A stretch of DNA of 64,000 nt from Siderastrea siderea (taxonomy: Eukaryota; Cnidaria; Anthozoa; Scleractinia; Rhizangiidae). The translations under genes were made by a program, and so were the position numbers. A model generated the notes under the pieces. The model saw only the letters and a program-made list of their open reading frames with translations, was not told where the DNA came from and did not search any database. This document shows, in pieces, positions 34,301 through 48,000 of the stretch (positions within the stretch are counted from its first letter, which is position 1; each line of letters begins with the position of its first letter). The stretch is from the NCBI GenBank assembly GCA_964030785.1, contig OZ034975.1, positions 1,237,201 to 1,301,200 of the forward strand, given 5' to 3'.

Positions 34301-37300
34301 GACTTGTTCTGTGTAGGGTGCAAAGCCTTCTTTAAGCTCCCTGGCATAACAGACCAGCATCTGACAAGCTGTGCTTTTGTCTTCCAAACCTGCTGTCTTG
34401 ATGCCGAACTTTTGCTGTGGGGAGAAAGAAAACACAAAAATTAGTTTGTCATATTCATGCCGTATCAGGCAGAGCAGAATTACACAAAACCAGTGTCCCG
34501 AGATTTGTTTACACACTATTCATATTCAAAAGCATTTCTGTCCATGTATAAGCTTGTTTTTATTGCAGCTGATGTGAGGCTATCTAAACAAGGCTACGAA
34601 AACACGCCACGTAACTTGCTGCAGATTAATGTTAGTAAACAAATTAATGATTCTTGTTGATGCATAGTTTACTCCTTGCATTTACACTTCTCATTTTTTC
34701 TTCTTCACAGAATTGTTGCCTTTTATTCACCACAACGTTTTTTCCCTGACTTTTGTGCAGAATTGATCAACTGGAATCACGACTTTAAGTCTTCCAATTT
34801 GGCAAAAATCGGGTGATCGTACTCTAGATAAACCACATCAGACCTCCTTGTTTTGGTTATCACTCGTGTTATTAGCCTGAATTGGACTACAATCAGTCCA
34901 GGGTTCATACCCTTTTTCAGAAACAAATTTCCAGGACTCAGATTTTTCCAGGTGTCCCAAATGCGCAATAATTAAGGCAATAGACCCTTACGAGATAGAA
35001 ATCCAAATGCTGCAGACATAATGTTTTTAAACAACCGCTACTACAAGAGTTTGTAGATTTTCAGGACTTTTCAGGACCTGCATTAATTTTCCAGGACTTT
35101 CCAGTCCTGGAAAATGCCAGAATAAAATTCCAGGACTTTCCAGGATTTCCAGGGCCCGTACGAACCCTGTCAGTCCTATTACTATTAGAAACCTTACCTG
35201 ATCGCCGAGAGTAATAAACTGCCACCCTTCATCTTCAGAATACTGCCCGCTCTTAGGGTCATCAGCTGTGAACAGATACACCATCAGTGATGTGTATGCA
35301 AGCAAATGAAATAAAAAATATGAAGCAACGCAAGGGTTTGAATTGTTTAGTCAACCCTCTCAAAAATGTTTTGTAGACGCGGGCAGCATACCAGTCATAA
35401 AAAGTATCAAGGACTTCACAGCGGTCAAAAGCAAAAAGTGACGTAACTTCCGGCCTTGCAGAGCCTTGCAGTTTGGATCAGTTGAAACGTTTACGAACGT
35501 GAAGTCCGTATGAAAATGATGCAGATAATGTCTTGACAAACCAGTTTTCTACGCCGACAAAACTTGTGTATGTCAGTTACTTCACTATGAACACATACTC
35601 TGTAAAAAGCTTAAGGTTTCAAAAACGGCGTTAAGTTTTGCGGTTCAAGTGAGACTTTCGACATTTCACTGTATTTTGCTTTGTAAAACTATATTAGGAA
35701 CTGTGCACGCGTCGTGCGTTTGACCGCTGTGAAATCAAGGACTGACTACCTTGCCTAACACAGGGATCCCAGGGAAAATAAAGTAAACGTGTTTATTCAT
35801 GTAGGTTTGTGGCAAATAATCCTTCGTAGGCAACAAAATGTTCGAGCGAATAAGAGCCACTTTTCTGCTGGGTACATTGGTCATGATTTTAATAACTATT
35901 CTAACTCCTGTTATCTGGAATTCCAGATAATTCTCTCCAATCCCCAACTACCTCAAACAGAAATTTGTTTTTCATGGTTGATGTTGTTCACTTATTTTCT
36001 ATTGGCTATCTTGAAAATCTTTTGCTTTACCTTGCATTTTTGAGAGAGTGGGAGTCTATTATTATTGAACTAAGGAGTCTCAAGTAGTCTGTATAATGTG
36101 ATGATGTGGGTTTGAACAGTCTTGACAATGACTGGTGTTGGTGGTTTTGGCCAACATTTCCGCAAAATGTGCCAAGAGCATCTTCAGAGGCAAGCCACAG
36201 TGTGAGTGGGTTGTTTATTGACTTTAGACCTGCCATTGTTTGTTTGTCAGTTTTTTCTTTGTGTTTTCACTGGCCGTCAGGTCAATAACAAGAGATGTTA
36301 AATGCCATCAACGGATATATTATTTGCTTCACTCTGAAGATAACTTTTTCCTTATTTTATTCAAAACACATATTGGTTTGAGACCAACCATCAATGACAG
36401 CTACTTCAGGCTTGATTGATGCAGCTTTCATGACTGAAGGCATCACTAGAGGAAGGTACTGCGTGAATTCTGTGCCAAAAATCTTGCACATCCTCGCCCA
36501 AGCTGATATCATGTAGGAAATCTGATGGAAAGGAAACAATGTCCATGATGCAGAGAAAATTAGACAAAAAGAACTACCTGTTATCGAAACAAATGATAAT
36601 GTGTGTCTTCAAAGAAATGAATGAATGGATGGATGAATGGATGGATGAAGGTTACATTTACATAAGTCCTCGAAAAACCAACTTAACCTGTTGCCCTTGC
36701 ATTCCAAGTCAAACGGAATCAATAAATTTTGATTTTTTAATGAATTTATAACTAATGGAGAAAATGCAGAGGAAACCCGTGGAGCAAGTAACTCAACTCA
36801 ACGTTTCTTTTGTTTGAGAGGCTGGCAATGAAACTTAAACTCGTTTGAAAATTTTCAAACCAAAGTAAAATTCAAACCTCAGCATACACATTAACCAACT
36901 GTGAGATCGACATCCAGGCTACACTGGTGGAAAACAAGCACTTACCCAACCATGCCAAACTCACTTGCCAGAGGTTGATCATTTTCATTGTCTTTGAACA
37001 GAAATGGGGTGTGGGAGTTTGGTGAGGTGGTAAAGGGGGGGGGGGGGAGGGGGTACAGATTACAGGGGGCAAGGTTGGTGCGGGGGACAGCTAGCATTAT
37101 TCATGTCAGACCTGTGGATCATCAGCTTCCAGTTCCTCCATCTCTGTTTGAGTCTTGAGTAACAACTGCATCACTTCATTGGCATCAGGCAAAAACTGTC
37201 AAGGAAAGATGGAAAGAAGTTTGACCAAAGGTGGATCATAGCTGCCAACAAGAATGGGGGAGCAAGGGAGTAGGGATTTTAGTCGTCCAGTATAAAATTT

Positions 37301-40300
37301 AGGCTCAGATGCTTTGACTAAAGAAAACAACCTTAATAATGAATTTAATGCACACGTCCGTTCAGCACCAGAAAATTGCAATTATACCAAGAAATGGAGT
37401 TTTACCTTTTCCTTTCCTACAGCCAATCCAATCAAGCTGATACACTCAATGGTCTTCCCTCTCAGCATGCGATAATCAGATGATAGTGCATTCTGCATGA
37501 TGAATTTCAGGTTTGGCATGAAGCGATCATAGTAGTTAAGGAACTTCTCCTCCGCAGTGTCAGCAACCGTGGCAATGGTGGTCACAACCTGCTCCAGAAC
37601 AAGCTTACCGCCACGTTCAAGCTGTTAAACACACAAAAAGAATGTCAATAAAATATCATCCATCCGACAGTCAATTATGGACGCATTTTGTAGTTCTAAC
37701 TTTTGAGTCTGTGGATGAAATCCCATGGTGTGACCATTCAAAATGAAAGCCACTGAGCAGTACTTTCCTGTGGTGCTGTTTATTATGCTGTACAAGGTGG
37801 TTTTAACTTTTGAGTAAGTGGACGAAATCCTAAGATGAAAATGACCTAATAACACAGTTGTTAATCATGTGGACAATGAGGATGATAAAGGCCCTGAGTT
37901 TTACTTAGATTTTTGCCTTGTGGCAACCAGCATTTGCTAAATTTGGCTAAGCTAGTTACAGAGTTACTGGAATTTATTTTGTTACCGTCACTCCAGGAAA
38001 ACAAGCAGTAAATACTATATCCAAGTTGCCTCTTTCTCCCCCTCCAGAGGACTGAATTTAAATCTAATACTAACATCACTGAATTTGAAGACTTAACAAA
38101 ACGATTTGTGCAACAATGAAGAAAATTCCATTCACAGTCCAACTCCCCTCATATTTTTCTACACCAAAAAGAATTAGCCAAAACTATCCATCCTTCCGGT
38201 GGGAATATGCAGAGATATCACTCTTACTTGCCAGCATCCTAAGCAGATACCACAATGACATTTTACAAACCTTTTAATACCAATATAGGCTTGCAGCCCT
38301 CTTCCAGCATTTAATTTAGACTCAAGGTTATTGAATATTGCCTGTGAAGTCTTTACCTCTCTCAACTTGGATGCCAGGACAGCTTCAAGCTTCACCAGGA
38401 TATTGTCTAGATATTGTGATAGAATATTCTTGGGGCAATCATCGCTGAAATTGACAAGAGCTGCAGCAGCATGCGCCTGAACACGAGGATTTGCTGTGTC
38501 ATCCAAAACGACAAGAAGGCCAGGAACCACCTGGGGAGTGGCAGGTTACATATTAATTAATATCAGTGTTCTTAATACACAGACACCTGTACATGTACCT
38601 CAAAATTCAACTTCAACTTACTAAGTTCAGCTGTATTTTCTATGAATTTCTTCAAAACATCTTCTAATCCTCAGGTGACCTTTCGGCTAATCCTGTTTGT
38701 AACTTAGAGAGCTCAAGAAAATATGTGCCTGATTTTTGGCTAACACTTCAAAGCCTGGGCTCCTAACAATGAAGCTTGGGGTCTTGGAATTTTTTCCTGG
38801 TACATGTAAATAATTGATGTTTATTGATATGTACACTGATAGTGTTAAATCAATCACTTTGAGCTTCAAGCTTACAGTGTACAGTACATTGACAATTTTA
38901 AAAAGAGAAGAGTTTAGAGCACTTTTGTTCTTACAGCAATCCAGCCATATGAGGCTTACCTTAAAGTAAACAACACCCATACAATCATATAATTATAGCA
39001 TCCAATAAAAACACACATTCTAAATTAAACCTAACATTAATACACTTTTTAACTTACTCTTAGATGAAACTTCTTTTGAAATCCTGGAGCAAAATCAGTT
39101 GACAACTGCCCTACTGCATTGCAAGCCGCGTATCTCACACGAGGATGTGGATCTGTCAGGAAGGGCAAGACGGTATTTACTATGTCAGAGAGTAATGTTT
39201 CCATTTGTTTGTAACAGCCTTCACCAACTGCCGAGATCGCCATTAGGCCAGCATGACGATATCTCCAGTCACCTGAAAGAATATATTGCATGTACAGCAT
39301 TAATGACGTACATGTAGTTAAAAAGGAATAATTGCAAGTAGTTTAAAATTTTGCAGTTTTTCATGTTACTTGTATTAGAGTAACAATTTTAGTTGAAAAA
39401 AAAAACAGTTACAGTTGAAATAAACTGCTTTGAAAATTTTAATAAAATTTAAAAAAATCTGAAATGAAAGCATACCATTTTGCAACATCTGTGGCACAGT
39501 AACTATGATGTGAGGTAAAACTGTTTTTCCACCCAAACCACAAGCCAATCTGTCCAGAGAGCTCTCTCCCGCTACTGAGTTACTGTTGAAAAATAAAAGA
39601 ATGGAGAGTAATAATTATTATATGTATCAATTATTTATTAATTATTAATGCAGAGTTGCAAACAACAGTCAGTCATCAGATGATAGAAGACCAGAATTTA
39701 ATCCCAACTGCGGTTGCACATTTTTGTCGCGACTAAATGCAAATAAATAAAAATCTACTTTGGGTGTGACATTCTGTCTCACAAAAATGCGGTCTTGGTT
39801 GGAAGATAACAAAATTATTTTGTATCCTTGTAAATATTTCTACAAAATGCCCTGGTTTGCAGTTGGACAATAAAATACCGGCCCTTTGTAGCTCAATTTT
39901 TTTCTGCTTTCTCATGCTTAGTCTTATATCCCCATGAGAAATCTTTTTAGTTTATGTAACTCAAATTACTCTACAGTGCATGTAGTTTATTAAATTTCCT
40001 CACCAATTGAGGGGCCCACTGGGAAAAGAGCATAAGTAATCATTTTGGTCAAAATATAAAAATTGTTCAAAAATTGGCAAATTTTCACATACAGGCTTGT
40101 TTTGACATGGAGAATGTCATCCCGGCATTTTTTTCGTTGGTTTGCACTTTGTTTTCGAGAACAAACATGCAGAAAAATGTTGTTGGCATCTTAATAATAA
40201 TCATACTGATCTTGGTGGAGGAAACTCCCGTCACATCTTCTGTTTTCTTTTGTGTAAAACAGGAACAAAAGAAAACGAATAAGTTCTTTGTTTCGTTAAA

Positions 40301-41985
40301 CAAAGAATGAAATCAATGAAGTGGTACAAAAAGGTCAACATGAATAACAAAGTCATTTATCACTGATTCTGTCACTACAGATTTATTTTATTTGTACCTT
40401 TCAGCATCTTCATCATCAAGTTCATCAGACACACTCCACTCGGGATCATCCTCAAGATCAACCATCATGGCTAACATCTCAGGAACTGCAACAAATCACA
40501 AAGAATATTATAATTACACCTACAGGTAAAACATAGTGACAGCAAACAAATTGCAAACACCGTAGGATCAAGAGTGGCTTACCTATCACTGGAATATGTT
40601 TTTGACATTTCCTCAGCATTGCCGGTGCTGCATGAACACAAGAACAGTTTAAAAAACTGGCAAGGATTTGCCTTTGATATAATTATAGGGCAAAACTTCA
40701 CTTCTTACCAATTAAACCTGACAATTTTATTTTCTTCAAGACTTCTTTGAAATTGTATGTAATTGTAATGTACTTATAATTTATATACACGTACCTAATA
40801 ATTAATTATAATAATTATAATTTATATAAAATGTCATTGTTACAAACCTGTTTCTGCCAATGTAACTACACACTCTAATGATAAATGCCGCCAGCTTTCA
40901 CCAAGATTTGTGTTCCGAACAATCTGAAGAAAGACAATACTCCAGCATGTCATGTCTAATTGCAACAGTAGTTACAAGACTGATGTGCAAAAGAAACACA
41001 GACTAGGACAAAAACACGATTTAGCAAGTTTCACTATTGATTCTTTTCCCTGTGATGTGGCAACCACGGTCATTTAGCATGTTTCTTCCTTTTTGGGGTA
41101 GTTGTAGTCTATGCATAGAAACTCAAAGTGTGATCTTGAAAATGAATTCTACTGAACAGTTCTTTGTTGTTGTACTGTTAATTATGCTGCATATAGTGAT
41201 TCTAACTTTTCAGTATGTGAAGTAAATCCTAAAGTGTGGCCATTCAAATGAAAGCTATTGAGCAGTTATTTGCTGTGGTGCTGTTTATTATGCTGTACAA
41301 GGTGGTTCTTACTTTTGAGTCTGTCAATGAAATCCTAAAGTGTGACCATTCAAATGAAAGCTACTGAGCAGTACTTTCCTGTGGCGCTGTTTATTTTGCT
41401 GTACAAGGTGGTTCTAACTTTTGAGTCAGTGGATGAAATCCTAAGAATCACAGTTAACATGACATACCTCTAACATGAGATCCAGAATAGGTTCTAAGTT
41501 GGCCCTGAGAAGCTTGGGACATGTGTCGGCCAAGTCAATCAGACATTTTAACACTGAATCATCTGCACTTGCTTGGACACTCTCCCGAACCGCCTGCCAG
41601 GAAAAAGAGATAACAATATACATCATTTATCAACCAAGCAGGTGGGCAAGGGACACACCAGGAACAAATACATGAGGCGCATACTGCAGGAGTTGGAAGG
41701 AGTAGGAAAAAGCCAAAACAGTGACAAAGAACTATGTGCAGCGGAGCCCTGGGCAATGGAGGATGCCATACAGTTGAGAATGAATTGGATGATGACAAAG
41801 ATAATGATGATGACAACGATGGTGATGATGATAACGATCATGATGACAACAATGATGGTGATGATGAGAATATGATGAAGATGAAGGCAATGATAATTAT
41901 GGTGATGACAATAATGATGATGATGCTGATGGTGGTGGTGATGGTGATGGACATGATCTGCTGATGACAACGATGATACTGATAC

Positions 41986-42064
<79 letters not shown>

Positions 42065-45000
42065 CATGACTAAGAGGCAAGTTGTTATCAGTCAAATTTG
42101 ACAGAGGGTAGAACAGTTGATAAGGAAGAATAAGTTTCATTTATTATTTCTAGTTTTCTTCCAGGCCTCAATTAAGTTGAGCATTTTTGTCTTGGAAGAC
42201 AAGAGTTGTGCCTCCAAGAAATCACCAATGATTGTAAAAGATGTGGATTTTGAAATTAAAGCAACATTTGTTCTGATGTACAGAAAAAGATCATTATTCA
42301 TGACAAGTGCTTTTCAGCCGGGTAGATAAATGGTTTTTTAAACCTTCACTTAAATAACAGTGAGGCAGATCTAACCTGGACTATTCCTGGGACAAGATCA
42401 ACAAATTGTCTCTGCTTCAATTCTTCAACTTGATCTGTGATAAAAGCAGCTGTTGCACGAGCTGACATGAAACGCACCTAAAACAAAAGAAATTTGTTTA
42501 TATTGTGGTTTAAATTTGTTTTTGGTGTGATTTTTATTTTCCTTTCTTCCAGATTTTCTTAACTCAAGATGATCAACATGAGACAAAAGAACAAATAAAT
42601 CAAACTGAAAACAAATTTAAACACAAATGATGACAAGTTGGAATGGCCTACCTGATCATTTTGGACTTGCAGTGGACCTGCCTTCTTTTAAAGTGCTACT
42701 ATGATCAAAAATATGAATTTTTTGTTCTCACCATATTTCGAAAATATATTAAGTACATATTACTCACCGTGCAAAGTTTAAAGTCGAAATTCGTACGGGA
42801 AGTCCAATTATTTTAACTGTAATTTTCGAATTCGGCTTGCCGCCATTACTCAATTCAAAAATGACTGGGACGAGTTGGGCTGAGATGGCCGAGAGAGGAA
42901 GTGAAGTAGAAGTCTCATCGCAACAAAACAAACGTGGCTACTTTCTTATGCATTCGGAGAGGTGTGACAGTTTGCAAGATTCATTTCTTTGATTTTGAGC
43001 TGTAGTATGCGTGGTCGGCACTCTGTTGTTGAAGATTACGGCAAAGAAAGCATCGATGAGTCGGAAATCTCCATTCACAGTTCACCGACGAGTGGGTACG
43101 TTTATTTTAAGCGGAAAAGCTTCGTTTGCGTGGCTGACCGGAAGGACTTTAATCCTGTTGGACACTGTTTGCTCTGTGCATTTTTATGGCTGAATGTTTT
43201 ACTCAAGCATTTTATAAGAAAGGTACAAGGAAATATTTAAAACCAGGATCAGTTCCAGCCATCAGGAAGAAAAACATCAGAAATCATACCTGAGCGGGAT
43301 CGTCGAATGGTGAGCGAATATTTATTTGCCGCTTGTGCTAACATCACATGTACGGTAAGATACACATTTCCTCACACACCTAAGAGATACTTCGCTCGGT
43401 TGTCTTGTGCATATACATTTATAAGTCCCAACAGATTTCGGCTTAACTGCATAATATATGCCCCTTCACATGAACTATTTTCTGTGTCGCCGCCAAGCCG
43501 GCTCCGTGATACGCAGAAATTATTTTTATTCAACTTGGTGCGTTGTACACAGTAAGCAGAAAATAGGAAAACATTACCGTGTATTCTGCGTACTACAAAC
43601 GTTCCTGGATAACAGAATATCACCATGTATTCCTCGTTCTACAAATGCGAATGTTACTCGAAATTTCTTTGAATTACTTGGGCACATATAACGTGAAAAT
43701 GTAAACAACTGAGCTTAATCGACCATAACAAACCTTACTGTGTATTGCTTGTTCTTTTTACTGTGTAGCCAGCTCCAAACATCCCTCGTACATTTCAGTT
43801 TATCTCTCTCCACGTACCGCGTAGCCAGCTCCGAACAATATAACTCTTTTATACATGTACTTCGATTAACTTCTCTTGGTGTACGGCGTAGCGAAATTCC
43901 AAACTGACAAAGTCTTACATAATTAGCTCTAATTTCTTGAGCCCTTCACCGCGTTTACAATTACACGGCGATTCGCGACATCACTTTCTTTACGTGAATT
44001 TATTTTCCTCGACCTTTTTTCTCATCTATAAAATTCTGAATGTATGTTAGGTTCAGGGCTCTATATTTATTCAAAAACTTTCATGTAGCGTTATGTGGGC
44101 TTTTCTTTTAGAAGGGAGAGCTTATTATTATAGGATTTATTATTTATTTATTTATTAACTGCAATTTAGGATAATGCAACAAATCTGTGAACACAACAAC
44201 AACAAACTCAACCCGTATCGGCAAGAAAAAAAAGCAAGAGTAAGAAACAGCTGACGGGCCCCAGCACGACAGACATACGAAACAGTTAAATTTGTTGTAT
44301 TATCGGAAGGATTTCAGCGTTTGTGATTTGGGATAATAATTTGGGATATTTATTCGGCTTCTTGATCCATTCTTGCATAGTTTGAGACGGCTTCCTCTTC
44401 GGTAGTGAGAGGCTTGAAACTGTCATTGTATGGCGCCATTTCTGCGAGTTTGCCGACTTCGCCAAAAAAAACTTTGTCCTAAATCGCTCTCAAAACAACT
44501 GGACGACAAATTCTATGGAAAACACATCCATAATTATAATGCAATGTTTGGCTCTCTATTTTCGACTCTTCATTATACTCTTCGGGGCGATGGTTGAGAC
44601 TTCTACGTCACGAGCAAAATTCACGTGGTTAGAGATAAGACTGCTTCCATGAAATTCGCGGGCTTCTCTTTTGCGAACTGAGTAATGGCGGATGGGTTTA
44701 ACGCGGTTTTCGGACATAGATTCCTGGGCCGTGTAAGCATGTATCGATCTAATTTATTGCGATTCATATAATATGGCATCTATTGAACAGTTTGAAGCTT
44801 AAAAAAGTTGAAAACAAAACAAGAAATTTTCATCGTAGTAGCACTTTAAGCCTTATCTTAAGAGTTATTTATTTTGCCAGTCTTTTTATTAGTCTTTTTA
44901 TTTGCTTTTACCTTGTGATGTAGACTTATTTATTTCTGCTAGTATTTTAATAGCTTTTTGCTTAGTTGGGATTCAAAATTGATGTACAGCACCTTAGAAC

Positions 45001-48000
45001 TTTAGGGTCATGTGCCATCCTGTGCACCAATGGTTGCAAAAGCCATTGACAATTTACATAAGTGTTACCAGTGTTACCAGTATCGAATGGAACATCACCT
45101 TACACAACCTACCTGTTGGCTAGACTGATCCTGCAGACACTGCCATAACATCTGCTTAATGACCTGCATATAATGCTCCTGCTGTGTTCCAAATATTCCA
45201 GGAAATGATCTGCAACAATGGTACAAAAGTTACATATCTAATACTACCACCAAACAACTGCCCAGTTTCGAGTTCCCCAAAACTGCCGAATAAAAGATGC
45301 ATTTTTACAGGGTTAGTCTCAATTTGAATACCAGCAGGAAAGGACTGAATTCTAAAACAAAACAATACACTGAGTTGTGAATACAGTTCTTTCATCTTCT
45401 TACTGGCATATGTGACTACATTACTTAGGTTACAACTAACCCTGTACAAATGTTATTTGCTTATCCATGAGATCTTGAACTAATAACAACAGGCAACAAC
45501 ATTTCACAGCATCAAGTATTAAACTGTGATCACTGTTAGGGTTAGTTAAGAAAATAATGCTGCCTAATGAATTAAATCCTATAAGCACTGACAGTGACGA
45601 AAGTGAAATTTCTCTTTACATCATCACGACTTATTCAAACATTCAAGTGATGAGAATAAAGGAAGTAATCACCAAGGATAAGATTTCTTGATATTCAGAC
45701 AAATTCTCCTTAATAGTTCCACAAGAAATGTACAGTGATCAGTAAGGAGAATATGCATTTTCATTTCACGGCTTAAAGGGTTAAAGTGGCAACTTTTTTG
45801 TGTTGCAATGTAACTTGTTCTGAACATACAGTACGTTATTTAGAACAGTGTTAATTTAATGCACCCAAACTGAACTTACATAAAAATGTGTAGAGCACTT
45901 TCTTTCAGTTCTGATTTTGGTGAGTTACAGCACTCAAAAAGAAACTTGAGGAGCTCCTGCCAATGATTATAACCTTCCTCATCTAAAAAAAAAATATGAC
46001 ATGATTCATTATTAACCAGTACAACAAGTCTCAACATTTTGATAAATTAATATGCCCTTTGTAACTGGAGGCCACATCACCTACTGCCTACTTACATTAC
46101 GGAATACCACATAACAGGAATACCAGGTAAAGAAAATACATAATGAATGCCCATAAATTCTTTGAACCTTGGATAAAGATCAAGTTGGTGGATATTTTTT
46201 AAGTCAATGCCAATTCAGCGTCCAGCTGAGATTAAGGTATGGTTCCAGTAATCCAGGTGAGATTATAAAACTGAATCCAATGTTGAAGCAAATCCTAGGC
46301 AGAATTATATAGTGCCAATGGAAATTTTTGAAAGTGGCATTCCACAAATTGCCTCATTAAATAATACCACTTTCATTGTCATTTTCATTTACTGTCATTG
46401 CTATGGTTATTATTAATAACAAATGAACATTCCACTTGAGTTGCTTAATGCTGTGTTACTAGAGATAACTGGCCGCACCATGTAGGGGCACCTAAAGCTG
46501 TGACTCACTGGTAGTGTTACTTTACCCTTTTACTCCCAAGAGTGGCTAAAATCAACATTCAAGACAAATCCAAAATTTCATTTTGTAAAATACTTAAATA
46601 TAATAATAATAATAATAATGATAATAATAATTATAAGGTTCTTATAGGTGCATTTAAGATTCGCAGCACGCTTACAGTATAAATATAAATAGTACCATGT
46701 GAAAGTACTGCTGAAGAGGTTTCATTTGAATGGTCACACCATCGGATTTCACCCACAGACTAAAAAGTGAGAACCACCTCAAATGTCTCCATGTCTGACT
46801 CTGGGATTGGAAGGGTTAACTCACCTAGAAGACTCCTTGACAATTCAGCAACAGCATCACAAATCTTTTTTCGTATGGTTGGAACCTGTTCATCGCCAAT
46901 GGACTTGAGCAGATCGTTCTTCATCTCCTGCTGTAGCGCTGGGTCAAGCTTGTCATAAAAATCCACCGAGCTAGAGAAGATCCTGCGAAGGAGTACTGCT
47001 GACATTTGCCTCACCTGTAATTTATAAAGAGATCAAGTTTTAGATTATGGAGGAGCAGTGGTATAGTGGCTGGCAGGTCAGACTTTTGATCACAGGGTAC
47101 ATGTAGGTACATGTAGGTGTTTCACGGCTAGGTTGGTCACTACATTGTCATTTATTTCCTTAGGCAAGAACTACTCTGCAATGTCTCTCTCTAGCCAGAT
47201 GTACAAATGTGTACCATAGATAAAAGCAGCAATACTTCTGCAACTGATATCAGCCCATCCAGAGGGTGTGGGTATGGTTTTCAGAAGCTGCATTTTGATT
47301 AATATTGGGAATTTGAAACCCTTCTCAAATATTTAAGTAAACTGAGTCAGTTCCCAGGCAGGTCTGAAATAGGGCTTCAAATTTCAGATCAGGTCTGAAA
47401 GAGGGTAGCGAAAATCACATATTTTTGTCTTAATTAGGATAAGGGTTTTAAGAAGTGTGCCGCACACCCTTACCCAAATTTTTGGGGAGTGCCCCTCCCC
47501 CACCATCGGGCTATCACTCCTTCTTCCCTTGCGGGGCCAACTAGACCCAAACTGCAACTTCAGCTAGTTAAGTTTTAGATCAACATCCACAGGGTGTTCA
47601 TTAGGCATCGGAGATCGGAGAATTCTCCGGCTACTACGCAGAATTCTCCGGCTAAATTTCAATGGCCTGAAGTTATTTTTAGCCAATGACGTCACGTTAG
47701 TGACGTCATATGGCTACTGTCAGAGCCTAAAAATCAACGATATACGCCAAGACGCAAGGCAAGGATATACGTGAGACACCTGTCTTACGATTTGTGAGGC
47801 TGGGGGGATATTCTGTGAGACGATGGGTGGGGGTGTGCACCGGGACACTGAAAGTCTTACCTTATCAGCGGCACAAACCCATACAGCTAATGTTATGGGA
47901 GTAAGACCCCCGGGCTTTGAAGTGTTTTGCATTCGCAAGTGTGGATCTACTTCGAATGCCTGTTTTGTGTACGTGAGGTCTGGAAGGATTTTATTCGCGT

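Noticed and set aside
41559..42140. Poly-His and poly-Asp frames
   Set aside because: They come from the (ATG)n microsatellite in an IPO5 intron, read in different registers.
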